Assembly (NCBI GenBank): GCA_947561585.1
Contig: CANNZV010001032.1
Coordinates: 124,001 to 188,000, forward strand
DNA from: Caprella mutica
Taxonomy: Eukaryota; Arthropoda; Malacostraca; Amphipoda; Caprellidae
DNA: 64,000 nucleotides
Direction: 5' to 3'
The position numbers were made by a program, and so were the translations under genes. This document shows positions 36,545 through 46,194 of the stretch, piece by piece (position 1 is the stretch's first letter; each line of letters opens with the position of its first letter). The notes beneath the pieces are model-generated. The model saw only the letters and a program-made list of their open reading frames with translations, was not told the origin of the DNA and did not search any database.

Positions 36545-38239
36545 TCATACCATGGTCTTAAACCACGCGGCGAGGCCTGAAGTGCGCTCGAGTGGGCGTT
36601 CGACGCAGGCTCGGACGCTCGAGACTGGGCTCCACAATCGCACCGATGATCGAGCTCGTGTCACGCCTGTGTAGAGCAATTCTCGAGTTAGAAGACGAGA
36701 ACGCTGGTCTGTAAGGACTAGCAGAACGTCGGCGAATTCACTGCCTTGGCTCTTGTGGACGGTCATGGCATAGGCGGACTCGTGGGCAGGCAAGCGCGCA
36801 GGCGGGATTCGCCGGTAGTCGCCGTCGCCATTTCGGAAGAACGCGTAGAGCTTTCCCTGCCACGGCAGCATGATGCCGGTGTCGCCATTGAAGAGTTCGG
36901 CTGAGTAGTCGTTCTCCGTGATGAGGATCGGTCGACCTGGAAACCAGCGCTGGGCCCGGCTTTGGCGCATGCGTGTGGCTAAGAGATCGTGCACGACTTC
37001 ATTGATAGCCTCGGCGCCATACGGCCCGGTTCGGTGGGCACAGAGGATGCGCTGCTGGTCCAGTTGGGTGAAGGCTTCCTCAGGTTCTTGGCACTTTGCG
37101 AGACTTTTTAAATAAGCCTCGAGAGCTTGCCAGAGCGCATCTCGCATCTGGGCAGCTGCTGGTAGAGGCTCCAGGTTGCAACTGGGATCTGTCTCATCCG
37201 TGACAAGAAGTTCCGTGAGGTCTGCATCACCTTGACGAATCGCGGTGGCCAGAGCGCCGATGCCAGTGTGTTTAGCAAAGCGATAGTTGCGCGTGAGTTC
37301 GACGCGTGGCATTGGACTGTCATTGGCACAGAGTGCTTTAAAAACGGCGCCTGCGTCGACAGATGGAAGCTGCTCACGGTCTCCGACGAGGATGAGTCGG
37401 GCTTCCGGTTTCAAGGCATCGAGCAATTTGGCAAAGAGGCCCACGTCAATCATGCTGGCTTCATCCACGATGACTAAGTCGTGGGGTAGGGGGTGCTCGG
37501 CATCATGGCGAAATGTGGCCTTGTGGCGTTGATAGCCTAACAGTCGATGCAATGTCTGTGCTGAACTTGGCAGCGCTTCGGAAGTCTCTAACGTGGCAGA
37601 TCCTGCGGTGATCGATTCCTGGAGGCGCAGGGCTGCCTTTCCGGTCGGGGCGGCTAGGGCGATCTTTAGATCAGGCTGATTCTCGATCAGACGGTTCAGG
37701 ATACGCAAGACCGTCGTGGTCTTACCAGTGCCGGGACCGCCTGTGAGAATGAAGTAGGGATGCAAAGCCGCGAGCTCGACGGCTTGGTCTTGTAGGTCTT
37801 CGTCAGCCGAGGGTTCGTAGCTAGGACGGTCGTTCGTTAGCCAAGGCCTCAGATGCTCAACCAAGCCATGCTCGTAGTTCCAATGGCGTCTCAGGTAGAG
37901 CCATCGATTCTGCCATAGCACGAACGGCGTGGAGTCAGCCGGGCCGCCGATAGCCTCGCAATCAAGAAGCTGGGCGATCCAATCCTCTTTGCTCGGAAGC
38001 TCTATGGGACCTTCGGGGAGTTTCGTTTCTTGGCCATCCCAAAGATTCTCACACTCTAACGTCTCTAGATCGACACAGACATGACCGCGCTGTGGCCACT
38101 GACTGGCTAGAGCCATAGCTAGAAGGACTTCGGCTTTCGACTCGCCCGTGAGGCGAGCGGCTAGCTTAGCGAGATGCACATCGACAGAAGAAAGCACTCC
38201 TGAAACTTGCAACGAGGAAAGTGAAAGGCGTCTATCCAT
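36545..38239 (-). CDS. recD: Exodeoxyribonuclease V subunit RecD (5'-3' helicase)
   Basis: A 564-residue superfamily 1B helicase, slightly shorter than E. coli RecD (608). Walker A is GGPGTGKTTT near residue 170. The DEASM Walker B, the GDREQLPSVDAG motif III and the C-terminal MTVHKSQGSEF segment follow in order. As the fast 5'-3' motor of RecBCD it acts on double-strand ends in repair and foreign-DNA degradation. Its start overlaps the recB end by eight bases, so the two are translationally coupled. Confidence 0.93.
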   Translation of the reverse strand: MDRRLSLSSLQVSGVLSSVDVHLAKLAARLTGESKAEVLLAMALASQWPQRGHVCVDLETLECENLWDGQETKLPEGPIELPSKEDWIAQLLDCEAIGGPADSTPFVLWQNRWLYLRRHWNYEHGLVEHLRPWLTNDRPSYEPSADEDLQDQAVELAALHPYFILTGGPGTGKTTTVLRILNRLIENQPDLKIALAAPTGKAALRLQESITAGSATLETSEALPSSAQTLHRLLGYQRHKATFRHDAEHPLPHDLVIVDEASMIDVGLFAKLLDALKPEARLILVGDREQLPSVDAGAVFKALCANDSPMPRVELTRNYRFAKHTGIGALATAIRQGDADLTELLVTDETDPSCNLEPLPAAAQMRDALWQALEAYLKSLAKCQEPEEAFTQLDQQRILCAHRTGPYGAEAINEVVHDLLATRMRQSRAQRWFPGRPILITENDYSAELFNGDTGIMLPWQGKLYAFFRNGDGDYRRIPPARLPAHESAYAMTVHKSQGSEFADVLLVLTDQRSRLLTRELLYTGVTRARSSVRLWSPVSSVRACVERPLERTSGLAAWFKTMV

Positions 38240-41200
38240 GGATCGCCTCCTCTGGTTCTGTGAGGAAATTAGACATCTCCTCGATCAGATTGGCGCCTGG
38301 CCGATCTGCAAAGACGCCGTATTCCGATCCGGTTTCTCCTTTGATTCCGCGGACGAAGAGATAGCGAACGCCGCCAAAGTGCGTTTCGTAATCGTAGCGC
38401 GTTCCAAGGCGGTAGCTCAAGTAGCGATGGAGGGCGACGACGTAGAGGTGATACTGGAGCGTGTAGTTGGAGTCGACCATGACACTGCCAAGCTTGTCAC
38501 GATGATAGTCACTTTGATGGCCTCCGAGGAAGTTCGACTTGTAGTCGACAATGTAGTAGCGGCCTTCATGCTCGAGGACCAGGTCGATGAATCCTTTGAG
38601 GAAGCCCTCGATGGGATAAAAGTCGAACGCATTTGGTCTAGCGATCATGCCATGATCTGTGAAGAATTTTTCCAGGCGAGCTACAGTGAGGTTTGCGAGT
38701 GGAAAGTGGAAGGCGAGTTCATTCAGGCGCTGTTCATCAGAAATGGCCGCCAACCAGAAGTCGCCAAGATCAGTGTAGAAGAAGTCTAACGTGTGGTTGG
38801 TCAAGACCTCTGACCACTCCTCTGTAGAAAGCCCATGAATCTCGAGTTGGGTCAAAGTTTCGCTCTGAATAGCCGCCGCGTCTGCCTGGAATGAGAGGTT
38901 CTCGTAGATCGCGTGGAGCATGTTTCCAGTACGAGCGCCTCTTGGCAGGGCATCCATCCCGGTTAGCTCTTCCACAGGGATGGGTGGCGCGGGCAAGGGA
39001 TCTGGAGTGTCTCGGTCCGGAGATTCTAACGTTTCGCCATGTCCCACGAGTGATGAGTAACTCGTGATTCCCCAGTGGCGTCTTGGTTCAGCCTGAAAGT
39101 AACGTGGATCGAGTGGCTGAAGCGGTTCCTCTGGAGTCAACGCAGTGGGGTGGCGATTCTCCCAAGTGCTGAGAGCGATGGCTCCAGCGCTGTCGCCGAC
39201 TAAGCGGGAGATATCTTGTCGGAAGCGTCCAGCGTTGTGCAGGGCAAGCCGTTCTTGGATCTTACTCAAGGGGCCCTCGAGATCACTCTCACGATGATGC
39301 CAAAGATAAGCGAGGCTAGAGCTTCTATACTTCTTAGCTTCCGGAGCGAAGAGGAGGTAGATGCGATGCTGTGCACGTGTGAGGGCCACGTAGAGCAAAC
39401 GAAGCTCTTCTTCCAGGACCTCCTCACCGGCTTGGCTGCGGTGGGTCTCGAAGTCATTTGAGCCGATGTCGATGAGGCGTTGATGGCCAGTGTCGTCAGG
39501 CTTGTGGAAGGTCACGTGCTCCTTATTGCGCTTACTGCTATCTTCACCCATCCCTGCGAAGGGCATGAAGACGACGGGGTATTCAAGTCCTTTACTGCGG
39601 TGCACGGTCACGATCTTCACGCGATCATCATCGCTTTCTAGGCGCAGCTCTTTCTCATCGGAGAGAGATGAAGTCCGTTCGTTGCGGAACCATTGCAAGG
39701 TGGCGTGCATGCTGAGCTTCATGGTCGCTTGAGCCTCTTCGACTAGCTCGGAGAGATGGAGCACATTGGTCAGTCGACGTTCGCCATGGGGCAAATTGAG
39801 CAAGCGCTGAGGCAGCTGTTCCTCGCGAAGGAAGCGGCGGAACATCACGATGAAGCTCTCAGAGCGCCACTGAGCCCGGTAAGAGCTCATCGTTTCTAAG
39901 AGGCTTCCCCACCGTCCTTCGTCGGCCAAGGCGGTTCGGAGGTCTTCATCCGTGAATCCCATGAGGTCGCTGAGTAGGAGTGCCTTGAGAAGGTTCTCAT
40001 CACGTGGCGCAGCTAACACACGTAGAAGGATGTGGAAGCACTCGGCTTCTTTCGTGAGGAAGAGGTGCAAGCGTTCGTAGCTAACCGTCCTGATTCCCAG
40101 TTCTTGTAGGCGTGTCTGAATGGGGCCTGCTTGCCAATGATTTCGGATAAGAATGGCGATGTCGGAGGGCGCTATCGGGTGTCCATTCACGAGTAGCTGT
40201 TCGGTCCTGCCTAACTGAATGAGTCGGGCTATTTCCTGACAGGTTGCTTCCACACATTGTGCGGCGGCGCTACTGTCACTTTTCTCCGAAATTTGCCATA
40301 CCTGCATGGGGGCAAGGCTGGCGTCCTCACCTTCGATTGTCCGTTGGCGGTCCTCGAGTGAGATGGATGCGGGGCGGACCTCATGGTAGTCGATAGCAGC
40401 AGTCCAGAAAGGGCGTGGTCGTGAGCGATAGAAGGTGTTTACCGCCGTAATTAAGCCAGGTGAAGATCTCCAGTTCTCTCCTAGCGTTGCTAGATGATCT
40501 GCTTGCTGGCGTGCCTGCGAGTAAGTGAAGATGTCGCCTCCGCGGAAGGCGTAGATGGCCTGCTTTGGATCACCGATCAGGCAAAGTAGTTGGTGCCCGC
40601 TACTGGCATGGATGTGTTTGAAGATCGCATACTGTGTTGGGTCTGTATCCTGAAACTCATCGATGAGGATGACGGGATATTGATTTCCTAAAGAAAGTGC
40701 CAGGCTTCCTGCGTCTTCCTCTAATGCCTTGCGAGCGTTCAACAGAAGGTCTTCGTAGGCAAAGCGATTCAGCGTCTGCTTCCGCGCCGGGAGCCTTTCG
40801 CGAAGGAAGAGCAGAAGCTTGCGTTTCGTCTCCACCCACTGATGCTCTAGCATCCTTTCTAGTTCCTCGCCCTGCTCGCTTAGGTCCTGACAAATATCAA
40901 AAAACTCGTGTGAGGGTTGTTCCTCTCCGTCTTTGGTCTTCTCAGCAAGTTCGTCTTTCGTAAAGCGATACAGATTCTGCCAAGTGCTCTTTAGTGGAAA
41001 GGGCTGAGCAAGCCAGGTGCTTACCTGAGTTAGCCACTTGGCAGTGCGATTCGTTTGGTAGACGCTCTTATTCAGTTTCGCCCCATTCAGGATGTCTAGA
41101 ATTTCAGACTCAGCATGGCTTAGAAGCTCTTTGGCTTCAGCGATCAAGCCATTCCAAGAGGCTTCAATGCTCCTCGGCGCTTTCTCCGTCGTGTCAGGTA

Positions 41201-41804
41201 GGACGCCAGCATCGGATAATGACATTGCTGTCTTCGCGAGCGCTAGCAGCTCTTTCACGCCTTTCTTCTTCAGACGAAGGTAGCTGAAGAAGAACTCACG
41301 CTGTTCTAGGACGAGCACGCGCCAGAAGTCGTGAACAGTGTCCTGGACCAAGCTAAGTTCATCGGGCTCAAGTTCGGTGTCGAACTGCTGGCCACTTTCG
41401 AAAGCACGGTCTCTGAGCAGTCTTTGGCAGAAACCGTGAATCGTGAGGATCGCCAGTTCGTCGATATTGAGCAAGGCCTGACGAAGTAGAAGAATGCCCG
41501 CCTCCTCATCGATACGTTGTTCTTGGATCATCTCCGTGACCAATGGGTCGTGTGCTTGGTCAGGAGAAAGCGTGCCGCTGAGTTGTTGGAGCGAATGTTT
41601 TAGGCGCTCGCGCGTCTTGCGTCCCAGCTCATCGGTAGCGGCATTGGTGTAAGTGACGAGCAAGCACTGGCTCATCTCCAGACGCTTCTCTAGCACAAGG
41701 CGCAGCACGAGGCTGGTGATGCTGTGAGTCTTGCCCGTGCCTGCGCTGGCTTCGATGAAGACACAGCCTGCCAGCGGACAATGGAGAGGATCGAAGTCTT
41801 GCAT
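38232..41804 (-). CDS. recB: Exodeoxyribonuclease V subunit RecB (helicase-nuclease)
   Basis: A 1,190-residue UvrD-type 3'-5' helicase with a C-terminal RecB nuclease domain. Walker A is EASAGTGKTHS at residues 18-28. A DEFQDTDP Walker B follows near residue 385, and TVHRSKGLEYPVVF is near residue 730. The nuclease site includes DLVLEHEGRYYIVDYKS near residue 1080 with the metal-binding Asp and the VDYK Lys. Length equals that of the E. coli protein. It starts four bases after recC and overlaps recD, so the order is recC-recB-recD in one operon. Confidence 0.95.
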   Translation of the reverse strand: MQDFDPLHCPLAGCVFIEASAGTGKTHSITSLVLRLVLEKRLEMSQCLLVTYTNAATDELGRKTRERLKHSLQQLSGTLSPDQAHDPLVTEMIQEQRIDEEAGILLLRQALLNIDELAILTIHGFCQRLLRDRAFESGQQFDTELEPDELSLVQDTVHDFWRVLVLEQREFFFSYLRLKKKGVKELLALAKTAMSLSDAGVLPDTTEKAPRSIEASWNGLIAEAKELLSHAESEILDILNGAKLNKSVYQTNRTAKWLTQVSTWLAQPFPLKSTWQNLYRFTKDELAEKTKDGEEQPSHEFFDICQDLSEQGEELERMLEHQWVETKRKLLLFLRERLPARKQTLNRFAYEDLLLNARKALEEDAGSLALSLGNQYPVILIDEFQDTDPTQYAIFKHIHASSGHQLLCLIGDPKQAIYAFRGGDIFTYSQARQQADHLATLGENWRSSPGLITAVNTFYRSRPRPFWTAAIDYHEVRPASISLEDRQRTIEGEDASLAPMQVWQISEKSDSSAAAQCVEATCQEIARLIQLGRTEQLLVNGHPIAPSDIAILIRNHWQAGPIQTRLQELGIRTVSYERLHLFLTKEAECFHILLRVLAAPRDENLLKALLLSDLMGFTDEDLRTALADEGRWGSLLETMSSYRAQWRSESFIVMFRRFLREEQLPQRLLNLPHGERRLTNVLHLSELVEEAQATMKLSMHATLQWFRNERTSSLSDEKELRLESDDDRVKIVTVHRSKGLEYPVVFMPFAGMGEDSSKRNKEHVTFHKPDDTGHQRLIDIGSNDFETHRSQAGEEVLEEELRLLYVALTRAQHRIYLLFAPEAKKYRSSSLAYLWHHRESDLEGPLSKIQERLALHNAGRFRQDISRLVGDSAGAIALSTWENRHPTALTPEEPLQPLDPRYFQAEPRRHWGITSYSSLVGHGETLESPDRDTPDPLPAPPIPVEELTGMDALPRGARTGNMLHAIYENLSFQADAAAIQSETLTQLEIHGLSTEEWSEVLTNHTLDFFYTDLGDFWLAAISDEQRLNELAFHFPLANLTVARLEKFFTDHGMIARPNAFDFYPIEGFLKGFIDLVLEHEGRYYIVDYKSNFLGGHQSDYHRDKLGSVMVDSNYTLQYHLYVVALHRYLSYRLGTRYDYETHFGGVRYLFVRGIKGETGSEYGVFADRPGANLIEEMSNFLTEPEEAIHG

Positions 41805-41808
41805 GGCT

Positions 41809-44800
41809 CTAGGTCCTAGGGCTTGTCTCCTCGTTGTCCAGAATTGGGCGAACCAGCTGGTCGCTAAGAGATGTGAACACGTTGTCTAACGGGCTCGGAT
41901 GGTGTCCGAAAGCTAAGTGGTGGTAGTAGTCGTCGCGCTCACCGATTTGGTGCGAGTTTCCTTTCCAAATATCGTAAGCTTTGGCTAGGCTTTCAGGCGC
42001 GGGCTTTTGTTGCTTGCGTAGGCTAGCATAGACCATCGATGCCTGTGGAAAGAGGGCGAGGGGTTCATGGAGCCCTCGGTGCCGCGCCTCAACGAGTTGG
42101 CGAAGTTCGTGCAAGGCTGCTTGAGAGGTATCAAAATACTGCTGGCCCTTAACACGTTCATGGCGTCCGAGAATCGCACTGACTTTACGTGGGTGATCTG
42201 GCAGGCTTTGGGAGACGAGATGCTCCACCCACATGCTGTAGCGGTCCTTTGGGCGGATCGCACCAAAGCGCACACGACGCAACCCCGCTTCTCGCAGACC
42301 GGTGAGTCGTCCCTGCACTCGCCAATCTCCCACGTTGAGATCGACGTCGATCGGTGGAATCAACGGACTTGCTAGGAAGTCGCGCCGACTTTCTTGGAAA
42401 AGCCTCACATTCTCAACAAGATGCAGGACCTCGCTTCGACCGTGAGCTCCATGCGGGAGGCGGCCAGAGGCTTGAAGTAAGTGTCCAATCTGTTCTGCTG
42501 AAACTCGATCTTCTGTTAGTTCCAGGATCCATTGATCCAGATGCCAAGAATCCAGGTGATCAAGCTCGATGGGCTCAACGTCTGAAGTCTGCATTGCCTC
42601 GCTCGGCTTATAGAGGTTGAAGGTGTGCTGATAGTAGGTCGCCGTAGGTTGTTGGAGGAAATGAATCAGTTCCTCGATCGTCACCACTTTCTCTGGTTCG
42701 GACGGTTGGATGATCGTTATCTCCGAAGGAGATGCTGGGGCGATTGTTTCTAGATACTCCCTGGCGAAGGAGCGAAAGTGAGCGTCGGGATAAAAGTTAG
42801 GATGGGCTGAAGGGCTGCAATCGATGGTCCATCGAGTAGCTTTCCGGTGCGATCTTGTAGACACGTTCGAGATAGTCACTGACCTGATTGATGAAGACGC
42901 TAGGCGATAGCGTGCTGTTGTCTTTCAAGCTTTGGCCCGTGTAGAGGAGCACGAAGTGATCACGTGCAGCCAGCATCGCTTCCAGAAACATGTAGCGATC
43001 ATCCTGCTTGCGAGATCGGTCTCCACGCACGGGATTCTCTCTCATGAGATCGAAGGTGTCTTGCCGATCTTGTCGTGGAAACTGTTTCGATCCCATTCCC
43101 AAGAGCACGACCACCTTGAAGGGAATACTCCGCATCGGGAGAAGATTACAGAAGGTGATTCCGCCAGTGAAGAAGCCGCCGCTCGTACGGGATTCGTCCA
43201 GGCGGCTCTCGAAGTAATTTCGAATGACAGGGAGGCCTAGCGCGCCTTCGAATCCAGCCTTACCGACGGTCTCTTCCAGCTCGTCGAATAACTGATAGAG
43301 GAAATGGAGTTCGTGCTCGTAAGCCGGCGAATCGGCAAAGAACTGTCGGACCAACTGCCGCCCGAGCTGAGCCCAGCGACTCGCGGGATGGTTGCCGGTG
43401 AGTTGATCAGCGGTGGTCTTGAGTAGGTCCCAGAGGTTGAGAAACTGGCTCAAGACTTCGAGGTCGCTCCCTTCGACATGGTCGAATGGCAGGACGTCTC
43501 GGAAGGAGAAACGCTCTTGGCTCGGCATCGCATAGCCTAACAAGAGCCGATCCAGCCCGAATTCCCAGGTGTTTGCGTGGGTCTCAGGAAGATCGAAGTC
43601 GGCCTTCGAAGCGGCATCGCGAGCCCAGCGCACGCCGCTTTCGGATATCCAGTGGCGTAGGGTGTCCAAACCTGTTTCCGTCAGCCCGAACCGTTCCATG
43701 ATGGGAACGCATTCCAAGACACCGAGGACTTCACTGACTTCCCAACGTGTGTCTGCTAGGGAAAGGAGGCGAAGAAACGCGTTGGCTAGAGTGTGAGATA
43801 GCCGAGGTGTGCGATCGGCGATGTCATAATGGAGATAGCGTTCGTCGGTGCGGGGGCGTCCAAAGACCGCATGAATCTTTGAGCTGTAGTCATCGATCTT
43901 GGGAGCCATGACAATGACATCCCTTGGTGTCAGATCAGGCTGTTTTCTCAAAGAGATCTAACAACACGTCATTGAGCACTTCGACCTCACGCATCTCGCT
44001 GTGACAGCGATGCACTTGAAGGCTTGGAGAGGAGGCCTCGGCTTCAAGGTCGATCGCGCTTTGACCTTCTTGAAGGTGAAGGATGTCTGTTTGGAGAGCA
44101 ACTAATGCCGTGTTTCCACGAGGCGTTTCGAAGTCTTCATCATGATCGGCTGATTCCAGATCGACCATTTGATCAAAGAAATCGCGACCGAGCTTTCCGA
44201 AGTAGGCGAGGAGTTCGTTTTCGAAATCCGGCTCAGCAGACAAGCCAAGCTCCATTTGGTCGAAGGGATCTGGCTCCCTCTGGCCGCGAGAAAGCCGTGC
44301 ACGTTGTTTCCTTGAGAGAATGTCTCCCCAGTATTCCTGACAAGGATTTAGAAAGAAGAGATGGACCTCCGTGTGTGGCGCAATGGAGCTGAGCGTGTCT
44401 ACGAAGAAAGGTGCTAGAGAGGAGAGTCCGAATAGGCAAAGCCGTGGAGGCAATTTAGCAAGAGGATCGCCAGGGCGTTTCGTGTTGAGCTGCTGCTGAA
44501 ATGAGCGCTTCAGTGCCAAACGATGGTAGGGACCGGTCCGTTGGATGAGTGCCTGCCAGATAAGTGCTTGCCAGGTTTCTTCTTCTAACACGCGGCCATT
44601 GAGCCATCGCTGGAGAATCTGTGGACGATAGAGTTGGTAGCGGTCTAGCAGTTCTCCTATGCGTGAGGCGAGTTGATAGAGTCGGATATCCGGAGAGGCC
44701 GCCTCAGGATCTAGGAAACGGGCGAGAGGTTCACCCCCTGGTTGCTCGGCGACTTGAGGGAGCACCTCCATGAGTAGCCATTTCAGAGTCTCTCGATCTA

Positions 44801-45059
44801 GCAGAGCGGAGCGGGTCTCGTCCCATCCGGGTGAATTCGCCACCATTACCTCCGTGAGGAATGGGACGGGGAAGGGGAACTCGATGTTGGCGCTGACGCC
44901 TAACGTTCGTGCTAATTCAAGCGAGAGCCAGCGTTCTAATCCATGGCTCTGAACCATGATCACATCCGGCTCCATCGGATCCTTGATCGGTTCCGAAAGC
45001 AGCGTGCCCAGACGCGCGGCGAGTGTTTCGACGCGGTTTGAGGAATGAATGTGCAGCAT
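41809..45059 (-). pseudogene. recC: recC, split into three frames by two single-base shifts
   Basis: RecC recognises Chi and holds RecB and RecD together. The full span would give about 1,080 codons, as expected. Reading starts at 45059 (MLHIHSSNRVETLAARL). Its first frame stops at 43935, just where LLDLFEK should run on into QPDLTPRDVIVM in the next frame: an AAAA run at 43943-43946 appears one base too long. The second frame stops at 42797, where LQPFSP should run into HPNFYPDAHF: a CCC run near 42808 appears one base too short. All sequence between the breaks matches RecC. Because recB and recD are intact, sequencing error is at least as likely as true loss. Confidence 0.85.
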
Positions 45060-45070
45060 TGGAAGGGGGA

Positions 45071-45097
45071 ACCACGGAAGACACGGAGCACACGGAA
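45071..45097. repeat. Left 27-bp imperfect inverted repeat flanking the GxxExxY gene
   Basis: The reverse complement of 45071-45097 matches 45517-45543 at 24 of 27 positions. The unit is itself built from three CACGGA-type steps. It lies 25 bases before the GxxExxY stop codon. Confidence 0.85.
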
Positions 45098-45121
45098 AGC
45101 TGCTTCAGAAGGGGAAGTAGG

Positions 45122-45505
45122 TTAGTTTGCGATGCGCTCGATCTCGACCTCGACCTTTGGGTGGTGACCGAAGTTTATGAGGAAGCCTAGGCGATGACCG
45201 GTGGTTTTGAGGTAGTTGTGCAACTGTGCGCGATGCGCATCAGTCAATTTGGAGCATGCTTTGAGTTCGACGATGATCTTGCCGAAGCAGATGAGGTCTG
45301 GCTGGAACTGGCTCTTAAGGATTTGCCCTTTGTACTCAAGTTCTAACTTCGGCTGAGATACGAAGGGTATCTGTGCCAGTTCCAATTCAATCTCCAAGCA
45401 CTCCTGATAGACGGACTCTAAAAAACCGTGATCCTTTGCTTTATAAACTTCAAAGCAAGCACCACGAATGGCATAAGATTCATTCTCATATAACAAATCC
45501 ACCAT
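45122..45505 (-). CDS. GxxExxY family protein (PDDEXK-like)
   Basis: A 127-residue protein of the GxxExxY family. The signature GFLESVY is at residues 27-33, followed by a PD-(D/E)xK-like core: FQPDLICFG then IIVELKA, giving an Asp ... Glu-x-Lys pattern near residues 67-80. A nuclease-like fold is thus plausible, but no activity is established for the family. It is flanked on both sides by 27-bp inverted repeats, and its composition is more A/T-rich than its neighbours. It sits between recC and dhaL on the same strand, with no sign of shared function. Confidence 0.85.
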   Translation of the reverse strand: MVDLLYENESYAIRGACFEVYKAKDHGFLESVYQECLEIELELAQIPFVSQPKLELEYKGQILKSQFQPDLICFGKIIVELKACSKLTDAHRAQLHNYLKTTGHRLGFLINFGHHPKVEVEIERIAN

Positions 45506-45516
45506 CTTTGATTCTC

Positions 45517-45543
45517 TTTCCGTGTGTTCAGTGTATTCCGTGG
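45517..45543. repeat. Right 27-bp imperfect inverted repeat flanking the GxxExxY gene
   Basis: Partner of 45071-45097, mismatched at three positions. It begins TTCCGTGTG and ends TTCCGTGGT. It lies 11 bases upstream of the GxxExxY start codon, so it could also carry its expression signals. No target-site duplication was found outside the repeats. Confidence 0.85.
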
Positions 45544-45553
45544 TCCGCCTAAA

Positions 45554-46190
45554 TTACTCTTTCGCGAAGTCCCGCATGGCCTGCATGATGATCGTAAACG
45601 AAAGGGCTCCGGCATCGGGAAATCCTATAGCATCATCTCCCATCGTCTTGGCCCGGCCAAACTTGGCCACCATGTCCTTACTAGCCTCTTTGCCACCTTC
45701 CGCAGCATCGGTCGCCGCTTCTAGTGCTTCAATGATAGAGACCTCAGTGGTGCCTTGAGCCTTCTCTGCCGCAGGAGCCATCGCATCGACAACAGTCTTA
45801 TCGCCCACTTCGGCTTTGCCCCGGTCTTGCACGCCTTGGACGGCGGCTTGGAGAAACACAGCGAGTCCAGCACTATCGAAGACCTCTTGTCCTTTCAGAG
45901 CCTTCCCGCCGGCACGAAAGAGCGTGCCAAAGATCGCACCAGAAGCCCCGCCCATGGAACTCATCATGGCTGTACCTACGGTCATGAAAGCCTTATCGAT
46001 CTGAGGGAATGCCGCCTTCAGCAAGTTTCTCCTTGGCTGCGGTGAGCCCGCGTTGCATGCCGAGCCCATGATCGCCGTCACCGATGTTGCGATCAGCCTC
46101 CGAGAGTTCTGGCTCACTAGCGATGATCTTATCGGCCACGCGGTCAAGCATGGTGACGACTTCGTCGAGTGTTAGATTGGCTTTGCTCAT
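45554..46190 (-). pseudogene. dhaL: dhaL-type kinase subunit, broken by one frameshift
   Basis: ADP/ATP-binding subunit of a dihydroxyacetone-kinase-type enzyme. The first 60 codons (from 46190) contain the DhaL signature ADRNIGDGDHGLGMQRG, whose Asp residues bind magnesium-nucleotide. That frame stops at 45993. From about 46010 the second frame continues as FPQIDKAFMTVGTAMMSSMGGASGAIFGT and runs to 45554. A single extra G near 46010 explains the shift. The combined length of about 210 residues is normal for DhaL. It directly follows dhaK. Confidence 0.82.
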
Positions 46191-46194
46191 AGGA

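Noticed and set aside
38148..38789. Plus-strand ORF of 213 codons over recB/recD
   Set aside because: It is antisense to two well-supported genes and shows no domain.
45071..45543. Insertion sequence
   Set aside because: Inverted repeats are present, but there is no transposase and no target duplication, so only a cassette-like unit is claimed.
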